DNA of 64,000 nucleotides from the NCBI GenBank assembly GCA_964511495.1, contig CAZEFT010000002.1:1-64000 (forward strand). Direction: 5' to 3'. The position numbers and the translations under genes were made by a program. The DNA is from Litorimonas sp964511495 (GTDB lineage Bacteria > Pseudomonadota > Alphaproteobacteria > Caulobacterales > Maricaulaceae). Position 1 is the stretch's first letter. Every line of letters begins with the position of its first letter. Below, piece after piece: positions 1-8,583 of the stretch. The notes beneath the pieces are model-generated. The model was not told the origin of the DNA, ran no database searches, and saw nothing but the letters and a program-made list of their open reading frames with translations.

Positions 1-135
1 ATTCTCTTGAATTTCCCACAAGAGACTGAATTTATTGAAGGTTTCAAAACGCTAAGTGCGGATCATTATTTCCCCGCAATGATTCTGAGTGATTTTGGAC
101 ATGTCATTTGCACTTTCCGCAGAGCTCTTTCGTAA
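1..135 (+). CDS. Possible C-terminal end of an upstream gene (partial)
   Basis: Frame 1 is open from the first base to a TAA at 133-135, giving 44 residues that end in GHVICTFRRALS; the other two forward frames have stops within the first 30 bases. It looks like the tail of a gene that begins outside the window and ends 25 bp before the methyltransferase gene. The tail is too short to recognise a family. It could also be chance openness in intergenic DNA. Confidence 0.4.
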   Translation: MLLNFPQETEFIEGFKTLSADHYFPAMILSDFGHVICTFRRALS

Positions 136-160
136 ACAGGCTTGAAAAAGAGGAACTGTA

Positions 161-994
161 ATGGCTGTTAAATCAGAGGCATCGGAATGGTCGGGTGATT
201 TGGGGCGCTCTTGGCGCGACCATTTGGATGGATTAGAGGCGATGTTCTCTCCAGTTAATGAAGAGATTTCATCCGCCCTAGAATTGACCGGTGACGAACG
301 TATTGCTGATATTGGCTGCGGCGGAGGTGGGTTTTCGCGTCATTTGGCTCAAAAACTTGGCACAGAGGGGCACATTACGGGCTTCGATATTTCGCCCGAC
401 CTCGTGGCTGCGGCCGCAGACTTTCCAAGTCCTCTCCCAGTCGATTTCATATGGGCAGATGTTGCTCATCACGCCGTTACTGCTCCAAAATTTGATCGGC
501 TCACATCCCGCTTTGGCGTGATGTTTTTTCCGGAAGAGCGAGCGGCATTCGGAAACTTGGCCTCATGGCTCAAACCGGGCGGGCGATTTGCTTTCGGTGT
601 TTGGGCGGATTTCGACGCGAATCCGTGGCATTCTGTCATTCGCAATGTTGTGGGTGACATTATTGATATTCCAACACCGAAACCGGGCCAGGCCGGACCC
701 GCCCGATATGCCCATATAGATGACTTTCACGCCCTTTTGACAAGCGTCGGAATGACGAACCTTTCGACCAGAATCTGGAATGGCGCACTGAAATTAGGAG
801 GGGGGCGCTCGGCACAAGACGCCGCAGAGTTTGGATTATCCGCGTTTTGGGCCAAAGATTTACCAGTATCCAGTGCAGAGAGAAACGCAGCTTTGTCAGC
901 ATTGACAACGAAATTGCGACCGCATGAAGTCGGAGGAGAAGTGTCTATGTCTGCGCGTGTTCATATTGTGAGCGGTGAGTACCAAGGCGATTAA
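161..994 (+). CDS. Class I SAM-dependent methyltransferase
   Basis: The 277-residue product has a class I Rossmann methyltransferase core. Motif I (IADIGCGGGGF, residues 48-58) binds S-adenosylmethionine, the acidic residue ending strand 2 is D76 in GFDIS, and a WAD motif near residue 99 is in the adenine-contact position. An AGAGGAA ribosome binding site precedes the ATG by about six bases. The core resembles the UbiE/Methyltransf_11/25 group, but the acceptor cannot be read from sequence. The gene stands alone, with 80 bp before the next gene, so no pathway is implied by neighbours. Family assignment is secure; substrate is unknown. Confidence 0.85.
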   Translation: MAVKSEASEWSGDLGRSWRDHLDGLEAMFSPVNEEISSALELTGDERIADIGCGGGGFSRHLAQKLGTEGHITGFDISPDLVAAAADFPSPLPVDFIWADVAHHAVTAPKFDRLTSRFGVMFFPEERAAFGNLASWLKPGGRFAFGVWADFDANPWHSVIRNVVGDIIDIPTPKPGQAGPARYAHIDDFHALLTSVGMTNLSTRIWNGALKLGGGRSAQDAAEFGLSAFWAKDLPVSSAERNAALSALTTKLRPHEVGGEVSMSARVHIVSGEYQGD

Positions 995-1073
995 AGAGGG
1001 TGATAGCCGTTACATCTTGGGAATCTGCATCATGGTTAACAGCCCGTAAAGATTTTAGCCCGATAGCGGTCTT

Positions 1074-1622
1074 ATGAACCGTTATATTTCGATTCTTGTT
1101 GCCTTCACTTTGACGCTCGTCTTATCGGCCTGCGCCGGACGTGGTGCGCCTTATGGGCAGTCTCCTTATGGGTCTGCTCCTAACGGGCAAGCGACGGCCG
1201 GACAGGGTTATAATGCTTACCCTTATCAATATGTGCCGCAGCCCGGGCAGGGGCAATATGTGCGTCCTGATTACCTCAACCCGACACCGACGCCCCGCAT
1301 TCCACGGGCGGATCTCTGTCAGTCAAAACTCTACCAAGGCTTGGTCGGGCAAAATGAAGGGGCGATTTATATTGCCGGATTGCCGGGTCGTAAACGGGTG
1401 CTCAAACCGGCCTTTTTGGAAGATTTTGATGGCAACCGTGTGGAAGGGATTGACCCCGAACCGCCCTTTATTGAGGTGCGCGATTACTTGCCGCAACAAG
1501 TTCTCTATGCGCCTTCCATTCGGACGGTTTCTGACCGTATCCAGCTCGGGCCAGAAGATGAACGCCGTTTAACGATTGAGTTAGATGATGAGGGCTATGT
1601 GCAGGAAATCTCTTGCGGCTAA
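1074..1622 (+). CDS. Lipoprotein with I78 protease-inhibitor-like C-terminal domain
   Basis: The 182-residue product has a type II signal peptide with lipobox LSAC (lipidated Cys20). A Pro/Gly/Tyr/Gln-rich low-complexity linker follows (about residues 25-75, PYG repeats). The C-terminal half starts with a cysteine, runs into QGLVGQNEG, and ends RLTIELDDEGYVQEISCG. This matches the general layout of the peptidase inhibitor I78 family (Cys, LVGQ, closing 'RLNxxxD..G.I..xxCG'), but with an extra segment of about 35 residues in the middle. I therefore treat the domain call as tentative. If correct, it would be an outer-membrane-anchored inhibitor of serine proteases. Nothing in its neighbours informs function. 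Confidence 0.6.
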   Translation: MNRYISILVAFTLTLVLSACAGRGAPYGQSPYGSAPNGQATAGQGYNAYPYQYVPQPGQGQYVRPDYLNPTPTPRIPRADLCQSKLYQGLVGQNEGAIYIAGLPGRKRVLKPAFLEDFDGNRVEGIDPEPPFIEVRDYLPQQVLYAPSIRTVSDRIQLGPEDERRLTIELDDEGYVQEISCG

Positions 1623-1652
1623 CCTCATCCGCCTGCTTTCGCATCTTTTGAA

Positions 1653-2507
1653 TTAGCCGGTACCCGTCAGATTTTGCATGGAAATTAGGTGGGCACGGCG
1701 TCTCATTTCAGTCAGGCGCAATTTCAGAATTTTAATTTCCGGCTCAAACTCTTCCAACTGTTCGCAGGTTAGTTTGATAGCTTTTCGCGTCGCCGGAGAG
1801 ATTACACAACCATATGAGGCGATGATATGTTCCGGCGTACGATTGAGACACGCCAAAGACAGGCAAGTATTGAAAATAAGGTGACTTTTAATTTCCGCAG
1901 CGCTGAGGCTGGCTTTGCCCTTTGTTTTCGGAAGGTATTCTCCCAGTTTATCCGCCACAGGTAAAAGGGCAAATCCGTGCCCCCCAAAAGAGATACCCGC
2001 TATAATGTGAAGTGCGCGGTCTTTTGCGCTTAATTCCTCTTCAGGCTCATAACCCAAGAGCCGAATAGCATTCAGACGAGTTAGAACACGCGCTGCGAAC
2101 AGGCCGCCGTGGAGACACGTTTCAGGGTCAAAAGTCACGACAGGGCGACCATATTTATCGACTTTATAGGCTTCTCGCTCTGTCGATGTTGTCTCATCAT
2201 TAAATGGGATTTCGGACAAGTCTGTGAGCGTCTCGTCACTTTCGGGCTGTAATTGTACGGACCAGTTTTCCATGCCGCATTCTTGCTTCAATCGGGTGAA
2301 CTGATCTGTTGCCCAATAAGACTGACTATGGCCCACTGTCTCCTTATAGCTATGCGTATCAAATTGCGGATAGGGTTTAAGAGGTGAGGGTGTACGAGGT
2401 GCAATAGGGGCACCAAAGCGACGACTGAGCCAAGACAAAGTATCTAAATGATCTAAGCCCTCAGCGTTTTTCACGTCTGATCGTTTTAAAAGGTCCACAC
2501 CCAACAT
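1653..2507 (-). CDS. Conserved-looking hypothetical protein, 284 aa
   Basis: I do not recognise this protein. It has no signal peptide, no membrane segment and no nucleotide-binding motif. The first 130 residues are polar and rich in Pro, Thr and Glu. The second half is mainly helical, with a histidine/glycine patch (IAGISFGGHGFALLPVADKL) and a basic-acidic C-terminal helix. The frame is open throughout, and the ATG (2505-2507) is preceded on its strand by AGGGAGCAAT, a plausible ribosome binding site. It lies 107 bp upstream of the ABC-F gene on the same strand and converges with the I78-like lipoprotein gene. Probably a real cytoplasmic protein of unknown role. Confidence 0.6.
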   Translation of the reverse strand: MLGVDLLKRSDVKNAEGLDHLDTLSWLSRRFGAPIAPRTPSPLKPYPQFDTHSYKETVGHSQSYWATDQFTRLKQECGMENWSVQLQPESDETLTDLSEIPFNDETTSTEREAYKVDKYGRPVVTFDPETCLHGGLFAARVLTRLNAIRLLGYEPEEELSAKDRALHIIAGISFGGHGFALLPVADKLGEYLPKTKGKASLSAAEIKSHLIFNTCLSLACLNRTPEHIIASYGCVISPATRKAIKLTCEQLEEFEPEIKILKLRLTEMRRRAHLISMQNLTGTG

Positions 2508-2614
2508 TTATTGCTCCCTGAGCGCGCTTAATCCTTGAAACGCACTCTGTTCGGGATTTCCTGTCAGTTAATTAGCCAGTGTATCGGGCAGGCCCATAGG
2601 GCCGGCAAAATCGG

Positions 2615-4507
2615 TTACGGGTCATCCAACCCGACATCAGCTTTTGCCTGCTCGTAAGTTTCCAATGCTTCGAGCCATTTAACTTCAAGGATTTCCACAT
2701 CCTTAGATAGTTGTGCTCTATTTTGGGATAAATGAACAGCCATTTCGGGATCTGTGGTAAACAAACCGTCAACAGCGAGGGCCTTATCAGTGGCAGCAAT
2801 CTTCTTATGCAGGCCTTCAATTTGGCCTTCAATTTTTTCAGCGGCCTTTTTAAGAGGCGCGATTTCAGCACGGGCATCGGCGCGCCGCTTCCGGTCCAGT
2901 TTTTTAATGTCACCGTCCGTATCGGACGCTTTGGAGGCTTTCTTTTCTTTTTCGAGTTGAAGGGCTCGGTAGTCATCCAATGAGCCTTCATAATTGGAAA
3001 CCGTCCCTTGATCGACGAGCCATAATCTATCCACAACGGCTTCGAGCAAGGACCGGTCATGGGAGATCAGCAAGACTGCGCCCGAATATTCGTTTAGCGA
3101 CCGCATGAGTTCTGCGCGACTGTCTATATCCAGATTGTTTGTCGGTTCATCTAAAACCAAAAGGTGAGGGTTGTGAAAGCCGATAAGGGAGAAAAGCAGA
3201 CGGGCTTTTTCACCGCCTGATAAATCACCCGCTCTGGTCTCAGACTTCTCAAACCCCAAACCGAAAGAGGCCAGGCGCGCGCGCCTTTGCGCCTCTGTCG
3301 CTTCGGGCATGAGTTCTACAATGTGGTTATAGGCGGATTTATCCGGATTCAGCGCATCGACTTGATGTTGTGCGAAATATCCGATTTCCAGTTTCTTATG
3401 ACGTTTAATAAACCCGTCTTGAGCCTCCAAATGTCCCATTACGGCTTTGGCGAAAGTGGATTTACCTTGTCCGTTCTTTCCTAACAGGCCGATACGATCA
3501 TCGGGGTCAATGCGTTGATTTAATCGCGCCAGAACCGTGACGTCGTCATAGCCCAATTTGACATCATCAAAGCGAATAATGGGTGGGGAGAGGCTGCGCT
3601 CCGGGCCCGGGAGATGGATAGGCGCAATAGGATCGCTGATAATCGTCGCCACAGGTTTCATTTTTTCCAATCGCTTCACCCGACTTTGGGCTTGCTTGGC
3701 TTTGGACGCTTTGGCTTTGAACCGATTGACAAAGGCTTCGAGGTGGCGGCGTTCATCTTCTTGTTTGGCCATGAGGGCCATATTGAGGCGGTTTTGCTCG
3801 GCCAGTTGCGACTCAAATGAATCATAACCGCCCGTATAGGAAAACAGCTTACCACCTCGCAAATGGGCGATGTGGGTTACAGCGCGATTAAGAAAGTCTC
3901 TGTCATGAGAGATAATAAAAGCCGTGCCGGGATAGGTACGAATATGAGCTTCCAACCAGACAGCGCCTTCAACATCCAGATAGTTAGTCGGTTCATCCAA
4001 AAGCAATATATCAGGTTTGGCAAATAACATGGCGGCTAAGGCCACGCGCATTCGCCAGCCACCCGAAAAATCTGAACAGGGACGTTGTTGGTCGTCTCCG
4101 TCAAAGCCGAGACCCGATAAAATCGCGCCCGCGCGCGCTTCGGCGGAGTAGGCTGAAATATCAGACAAACGTGTATGAATGGCTGCAATTCGTTCCGGAT
4201 TCTGCGCCGTTTCGGCTTCTTCTAACAAAGCCTGTCTTTCTTTGTCAGCCGCCAGAACCGTTTCCAAAAGGCTTTGCGGCCCGCTCGGGACTTCCTGATC
4301 GACGACACCCAAGCGCATATTCTTGCGCAGGGTAATCGAACCGTCATCAAGACTGATTTCGCCTTTGATTAAACGAAAGAGCGTGGATTTTCCGGTGCCG
4401 TTGCGTCCGACCAAACCGACCTTGTCGCCTTCATTAATGGCGAGGGTGGCTTGCTCGAAAAGGGGGCGGCCTTCGATGCGATATGTGAGGTCGTTTATAT
4501 GTAACAT
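2615..4507 (-). CDS. ABC-F family ATPase (Uup/YheS-like)
   Basis: This 630-residue protein has two tandem ABC ATPase domains and no membrane segment, the defining ABC-F layout. Domain 1 carries Walker A GRNGTGKS (34-41), a signature read as SGGWR and Walker B LLLDEPTNYLD. Domain 2 carries GKNGQGKS, LSGGEKARLL and LVLDEPTNNLD. A charged linker lies between them, and a Lys/Glu/Ala-rich coiled-coil tail of about 90 residues follows the second domain. ABC-F proteins act on ribosomes or, for Uup, on DNA-related stress and assembly; the coiled-coil tail favours the Uup/YheS type. It is divergent from ndk, with about 105 bp between the starts. Confidence 0.9.
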   Translation of the reverse strand: MLHINDLTYRIEGRPLFEQATLAINEGDKVGLVGRNGTGKSTLFRLIKGEISLDDGSITLRKNMRLGVVDQEVPSGPQSLLETVLAADKERQALLEEAETAQNPERIAAIHTRLSDISAYSAEARAGAILSGLGFDGDDQQRPCSDFSGGWRMRVALAAMLFAKPDILLLDEPTNYLDVEGAVWLEAHIRTYPGTAFIISHDRDFLNRAVTHIAHLRGGKLFSYTGGYDSFESQLAEQNRLNMALMAKQEDERRHLEAFVNRFKAKASKAKQAQSRVKRLEKMKPVATIISDPIAPIHLPGPERSLSPPIIRFDDVKLGYDDVTVLARLNQRIDPDDRIGLLGKNGQGKSTFAKAVMGHLEAQDGFIKRHKKLEIGYFAQHQVDALNPDKSAYNHIVELMPEATEAQRRARLASFGLGFEKSETRAGDLSGGEKARLLFSLIGFHNPHLLVLDEPTNNLDIDSRAELMRSLNEYSGAVLLISHDRSLLEAVVDRLWLVDQGTVSNYEGSLDDYRALQLEKEKKASKASDTDGDIKKLDRKRRADARAEIAPLKKAAEKIEGQIEGLHKKIAATDKALAVDGLFTTDPEMAVHLSQNRAQLSKDVEILEVKWLEALETYEQAKADVGLDDP

Positions 4508-4613
4508 GATAAATAAGCGTGTTTTTCTTCGCGCACAGCTAACACGCCTTTACTTCTAAGCAAACGCGCATTAACGGGTGCGCGAAATTCTTTTATTTGA
4601 AGGAGAGCTATTC

Positions 4614-5036
4614 ATGGCTATTCAACGCACATTTTCAATCATTAAGCCTGACGCTACAAAGCGTAATATCACAGGTAAAGTCAACGCCAAGATCGAAGAA
4701 GCCGGTCTGCGTATTATCGCTCAGAAGCGTATCCATCTTTCTGCCGAGCAGGCTGGTGGATTTTACGCCGTCCATAAAGAGCGTCCATTTTACAATGACC
4801 TCGTCGAGTTTATGACATCCGGTCCTGTTGTTGTTCAGGTTTTGGAAGGCGAAAACGCTATTGCGAAGTATCGTGAAGTCATGGGCGCAACAAACCCGTC
4901 AGAGGCTGCTGCCGGTACAATTCGCGCTGAATTTGCTGAAAGCATTGACGCCAATACCGTTCATGGTTCGGATGCTCCGGAAACAGCGGCGGAAGAAATT
5001 CCGTTCTTCTTCTCTGACGAAGAAATCGTCGGTTAA
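4614..5036 (+). CDS. ndk: Nucleoside diphosphate kinase
   Basis: The 140-residue product has the family's exact usual length. It catalyses gamma-phosphate transfer from ATP to nucleoside diphosphates through a phosphohistidine. The N-terminus (RTFSIIKPDATKRN) and the catalytic His117 in NTVHGSDAPE are clear. The start at 4614 is chosen over an in-frame GTG at 4578 because AAGGAGAG lies seven bases upstream and the family begins at MAIQRTFSIIKPD. The gene stands alone and is followed by a strong rho-independent terminator. Confidence 0.98.
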   Translation: MAIQRTFSIIKPDATKRNITGKVNAKIEEAGLRIIAQKRIHLSAEQAGGFYAVHKERPFYNDLVEFMTSGPVVVQVLEGENAIAKYREVMGATNPSEAAAGTIRAEFAESIDANTVHGSDAPETAAEEIPFFFSDEEIVG

Positions 5037-5057
5037 GTCGATTTCAAATCGTCCAAT

Positions 5058-5090
5058 AAAAAAGGCCGGGTCAGTGACCCGGCCTTTTTG
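5058..5090. terminator. Bidirectional rho-independent terminator
   Basis: A nine-base-pair GC-rich stem (GGCCGGGTC / GACCCGGCC, loop AGT) is flanked by six A on the left and five T on the right, so it can work on both strands. It sits between the convergent ndk and vWA-protein genes. Confidence 0.93.
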
Positions 5091-5103
5091 TTATTGTTTT
5101 CGC

Positions 5104-6579
5104 TTAATTCGTAAGACGGATGGATTCTTCAACGATTGTCTTCCCAATTTTTTGGAAAGCTTCCGTTAATTCTTGCGCGTTCTCCGCCGCAATAAATTCA
5201 CCACCACTGCGTTTCGCACAGTCTTCCAACATACCGTAGGCACGATCCGAGATTTCTTGCGGGATATGGATGTGATGACCTTCATAGGTGATCATTTGAC
5301 GAATATTCCACTGTTCGTAATAGCTCGACCGTGTGTGATAATAACCTGGTTCCAAACCATAGCCAATGGTGAAGACCTTCACCCCCATAGCGCCGAGTGT
5401 CGAACATTCCTGCAAAGTTTTATCGTCATTGCTTGAATAGGGCGTACAAACTGTTTCTTTTTCTGTGTTTGCAGCAACTAGCTTCTTCTGCCATCCACCA
5501 TTATACCAGGGGATGAAACGACCATGGGTAATTTCGGTCTCGTATTTGTTATTTCCTTTACCCTTACCTTTTCCATTGTTTTTCTTGACTTGGCGTTCCC
5601 AATGATGATGGGCCGGACGGTTTTGGGTCACGCATGTTTGTCCTGTTTGAGAGTTTACACCGTCCGTCATCAAGACAACAAATTTCAAAGGCGATTCTTG
5701 GCCATTTTCTTTTTTGTGAATGTCGTTTTCCTTGGCCATATCCGCGCGGGCTTCCTTAAGAGCGATGTAAGAATTTGTCCCGCCGCTATCGCGTAATTTC
5801 ATAAGCTTGCTGCCGCTGGATGTCGAAAGCGCGCCCCAGTCCAAACGTTCTGACTCACTACTGTGGAACTGATGGCTGTAAACATACATGCCGGTTCGTA
5901 AAATTTTCACATCAGAATTTGCATCTTCGAGCTCTTTTAACTCAGTCATGAAGATTTTTGCTGAGTCTTTTAAAGTATCATTGCGTGCTTTTGCGCCAAC
6001 TTGTTTCGAGACACTTTCAAACTCATCATCAATTGTAATTGTGTCCCGAATATCATTCCAATCCATTGAGCCTGACCCATCCAAGACCAAAGCCACACTG
6101 GCCGGAACCGTTGTTTCCTTAGACGGATATTTAACAGTGGCCGAAGATTTAAAAGGTAGTTTTTCATGACCAATAATTTGCGCAAAAGAGGGTATCGTTG
6201 CGCCAACGACTGTAACTGTCGCTTCTTGATCTTTGTCGTTGTAATCGATTTTGATGGACACATTGCCTGCACCGCCATCGACCCAATCCGGGAAAGAATA
6301 GCCTAACTCACTGGCTTTATAAGTACCGATTAAACCCTCGGATTTATCCTTTGGGCTTTTACCATCATTGTCGCGCACAAAAATGGCTGCTGCCAAAGCT
6401 GTCGAGTCGGCAATAGACTGCGATTTCATATCAGCATTACTGACGATTGAATAATCCATAGCTGCACCGACAACCGCCGCCAAGACCGTCATGCTGACCG
6501 CCATGGCGATGGCCATTTGTCCGTCTTCTTCTTTGCGAAAACTCTTAAGCTTCGCTTTGAGTTTGTCATTTAAAACCAT
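5104..6579 (-). CDS. Tad-type pilus-assembly-like protein with vWA domain (TadG-like)
   Basis: The 491-residue product starts with a short basic cytoplasmic segment and EEDGQMAIAMAVSM. A transmembrane helix follows, leading into a periplasmic region with the 'DYSIVSNADMKSQSIADSTALAAA' type pattern typical of TadE/TadF/TadG proteins (shown here only in part: SQSIADSTALAAA). A von Willebrand factor A domain follows with MIDAS motif DGSGSMD and a downstream TDG. TadG-like proteins are pilus or adhesin accessory proteins exported with the Tad/Flp system. I chose the ATG at 6579; a TTG 57 bp upstream would extend it by 19 residues. No other tad gene is in the window. The 150 bp upstream hold a CtrA-type site and an inverted repeat. 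Confidence 0.8.
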   Translation of the reverse strand: MVLNDKLKAKLKSFRKEEDGQMAIAMAVSMTVLAAVVGAAMDYSIVSNADMKSQSIADSTALAAAIFVRDNDGKSPKDKSEGLIGTYKASELGYSFPDWVDGGAGNVSIKIDYNDKDQEATVTVVGATIPSFAQIIGHEKLPFKSSATVKYPSKETTVPASVALVLDGSGSMDWNDIRDTITIDDEFESVSKQVGAKARNDTLKDSAKIFMTELKELEDANSDVKILRTGMYVYSHQFHSSESERLDWGALSTSSGSKLMKLRDSGGTNSYIALKEARADMAKENDIHKKENGQESPLKFVVLMTDGVNSQTGQTCVTQNRPAHHHWERQVKKNNGKGKGKGNNKYETEITHGRFIPWYNGGWQKKLVAANTEKETVCTPYSSNDDKTLQECSTLGAMGVKVFTIGYGLEPGYYHTRSSYYEQWNIRQMITYEGHHIHIPQEISDRAYGMLEDCAKRSGGEFIAAENAQELTEAFQKIGKTIVEESIRLTN

Positions 6580-6671
6580 AATATTTCCCACCCTCAAACG
6601 TTTCGCTCCCGAAAAACGACCAAGGTTATTTCTCAATTCCTACACATTATGGGGGGCAGGCCTTGAGAGGG

Positions 6672-6721
6672 ACTTATCGAAAAGGGTTAACCCGCGTTTA
6701 AGGGACACATATTCGATAAGT
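6672..6721. promoter_or_regulatory. CtrA-type box inside a 10-bp inverted repeat, upstream of the TadG-like gene
   Basis: TTAA-CCCGCGT-TTAA at 6687-6701 matches the CtrA consensus TTAA-N7-TTAA exactly. The first half also forms the perfect palindrome GGGTTAACCC (6684-6693). The box is enclosed by perfect inverted arms ACTTATCGAA (6672-6681) and TTCGATAAGT (6712-6721). It lies about 100 bp upstream of the start at 6579 and just below the purN stop. Binding by CtrA is inference from the motif and from the known CtrA control of pilus genes in Caulobacter. Confidence 0.5.
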
Positions 6722-6733
6722 ATGGTTAATTTT

Positions 6734-7342
6734 TTAATACACCAATTTGTTGTGAATGATTTTCGGCGCAATTTCTCTGATAACAGCAGGGTAAAGTGCC
6801 AATTCCAGCGGTAAAATACGGTCAGCGAGTGTCTCGGCCGTGTCGTTTTTGCCTATTTTAACGGATTTTTGCGCAATCACACTGCCGCCGTCCAATTCCT
6901 CACTGACCCAATGAACCGAAACACCGGCTTCTTTTTCACCCGCATCAATGGCACGTTGGTGTGTATTCAGGCCTTTATATTTGGGGAGTAGAGAGGGGTG
7001 GATGTTAAGGATACGCCCCGTCCATTTATTAACGAATTCCGGCGTGAGAATTCGCATAAAGCCCGCGCAACAGACAAGCTCGACTTTCATCTCAATGAGT
7101 TGTTCATGAAGCGCGACCTCAAACGCGCGGCGGCCTTTAAAACCTTTGTGGTCAATAATGGCTGTTGTAATACCCAAGGCTTTGGCTCGTTCAAGACCCT
7201 TCGCATCAGGTCGATTAGAGAGAACACCCACAATCTCGGCAGGGTAATCATCTGCCTGTGCCGCTTCGGCAATCGCGACCATGTTGGAACCGCGCCCCGA
7301 AATCAGGATGGCGGTTCGGAGTTTTCGCGTGTCAGAGCCCAT
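6734..7342 (-). CDS. purN: Phosphoribosylglycinamide formyltransferase 1
   Basis: The enzyme transfers a formyl group from 10-formyl-THF to GAR in purine synthesis. The 202-residue product has the N-terminal ISGRGSNM phosphate-binding loop. The catalytic Asn and His lie in NIHPSLLPKYKG, and the catalytic Asp in SEELDGG. The ATG at 7342 lies four bases after the purM stop (TGACGTTATG). An in-frame upstream start at 7387 would overlap purM and add 15 unlikely residues. It forms an operon with purM, the next but one step in the pathway. Confidence 0.95.
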   Translation of the reverse strand: MGSDTRKLRTAILISGRGSNMVAIAEAAQADDYPAEIVGVLSNRPDAKGLERAKALGITTAIIDHKGFKGRRAFEVALHEQLIEMKVELVCCAGFMRILTPEFVNKWTGRILNIHPSLLPKYKGLNTHQRAIDAGEKEAGVSVHWVSEELDGGSVIAQKSVKIGKNDTAETLADRILPLELALYPAVIREIAPKIIHNKLVY

Positions 7343-7346
7343 AACG

Positions 7347-8372
7347 TCAGGCGTTTTGAAGGTGACCAATGGCCCAAGCTTTTTCACCTGAGCTTTCTAA
7401 ACGGGATAACACTGTATCGGCATCATCCGATTTCACACAGAGAACCAAGCCAATCCCGCAATTAAAGGCGCGTCGCATTTCCGCTTCGTCAATGCCGCCT
7501 GTCTCTTGCAGCCATTGGAAAACGGCAGGACGCGGCCATGTGGAGAAGTCAAAGTCAGGAATAAGTGTATCCGGTAACATGCGCGGCACATTATCCGTTA
7601 GGCCTCCACCTGTGATATGGGCCAAACCACTGACTAATCCGTCTCTGATAAGAGGGAGGGCGCATTGAATGTAAAGCTTTGTCGGTGTCATCAAGGAGGC
7701 ACCCAGACTTTGCTCGTCTGCAAAGGGCGAGGCGTCTTCCCATGACAGGCCGGAGCGTTCGACCACTTTGCGGATGAGGGAATATCCATTGGAATGCGGC
7801 CCCGAAGAGGCCACACCGATCAGCACGTCACCGGCGGACATATCACCATGTCGCGGCAGCATTTGGTCACGTTCGGCCGCGCCAACCACGAACCCGGCCA
7901 GATCGAAATCATCGCCTTCATACATACCCGGCATTTCGGCAGTTTCGCCGCCAATCAGAGCCGCGCCCGCTTGGCGACATCCTTCGGCGATGCCGCTGAT
8001 AACGGCTTTGGCACTGTTTACATCCAGACGCCCTGTTGCGAAATAATCAAGGAAGAAGAGAGGTTCGGCACCATTGGCCAGAACGTCATTGGCGCACATG
8101 GCGACAAGGTCGATGCCGACTGTGTCCAAGACGCCTGTATCAATGGCGATCCGAAGTTTTGTTCCGACCCCGTCAGTACCGGAGATCAAAACCGGGTCTT
8201 TAAATCCTGCGGCTTTTAAATCAAATGCCCCGCCAAAGCCGCCAATAGAGCCATCAGCACCTGCTCGTCTTGTCGATTTGATGAGCGGCTTAATGGCGTC
8301 AACGAGGCGGTCGCCTTCGTCAATATTCACGCCTGCATCGGAATAGCTGAGCCCGGCCTGTTTATCCGACAT
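7347..8372 (-). CDS. purM: Phosphoribosylformylglycinamidine cyclo-ligase (AIR synthetase)
   Basis: The enzyme is an ATP-dependent cyclase that converts FGAM to AIR in purine synthesis. The 341-residue product is full length for PurM. It shows the N-terminal GLSYSDAGVNIDEGDRLVDA, a glycine-rich GGFGGAFDL, the GTDGVGTKLRIA segment and HITGGGLTDNVPR near residue 255. The start matches the family, and a GAGAGGTT stretch upstream serves as ribosome binding site (CTCTCATGTCGG context on the minus strand). It is first in a purM-purN operon and divergent from the DUF2066 gene, with about 210 bp between them; no purine riboswitch is seen there. Confidence 0.97.
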   Translation of the reverse strand: MSDKQAGLSYSDAGVNIDEGDRLVDAIKPLIKSTRRAGADGSIGGFGGAFDLKAAGFKDPVLISGTDGVGTKLRIAIDTGVLDTVGIDLVAMCANDVLANGAEPLFFLDYFATGRLDVNSAKAVISGIAEGCRQAGAALIGGETAEMPGMYEGDDFDLAGFVVGAAERDQMLPRHGDMSAGDVLIGVASSGPHSNGYSLIRKVVERSGLSWEDASPFADEQSLGASLMTPTKLYIQCALPLIRDGLVSGLAHITGGGLTDNVPRMLPDTLIPDFDFSTWPRPAVFQWLQETGGIDEAEMRRAFNCGIGLVLCVKSDDADTVLSRLESSGEKAWAIGHLQNA

Positions 8373-8583
8373 GAGAGAACCTCTTTCATAGCGAGACGGC
8401 GCTTAAAACGCCTCTTCGACGACATATGCGGCGTTCAAACGGATTCTCCTCCGCCGCGCAAGGTCTGTTTAGGCTATGTGAGCCGAAAATGACATAATAA
8501 AGCCGCAGATTTCCTCCTCAGATAGAATAAGACTGTGCAGAACATGGCTTTTAAATCCGTGAAAAGAGGGGTATCGCTATCTC

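Noticed and set aside
2508..2614. GGCCC-ATA-GGGCC hairpin as terminator after the ABC-F gene
   Set aside because: The stem is short and no T tract follows on the minus strand.
8373..8583. Purine riboswitch upstream of purM
   Set aside because: I looked for the paired loops and conserved core by eye and saw no candidate.
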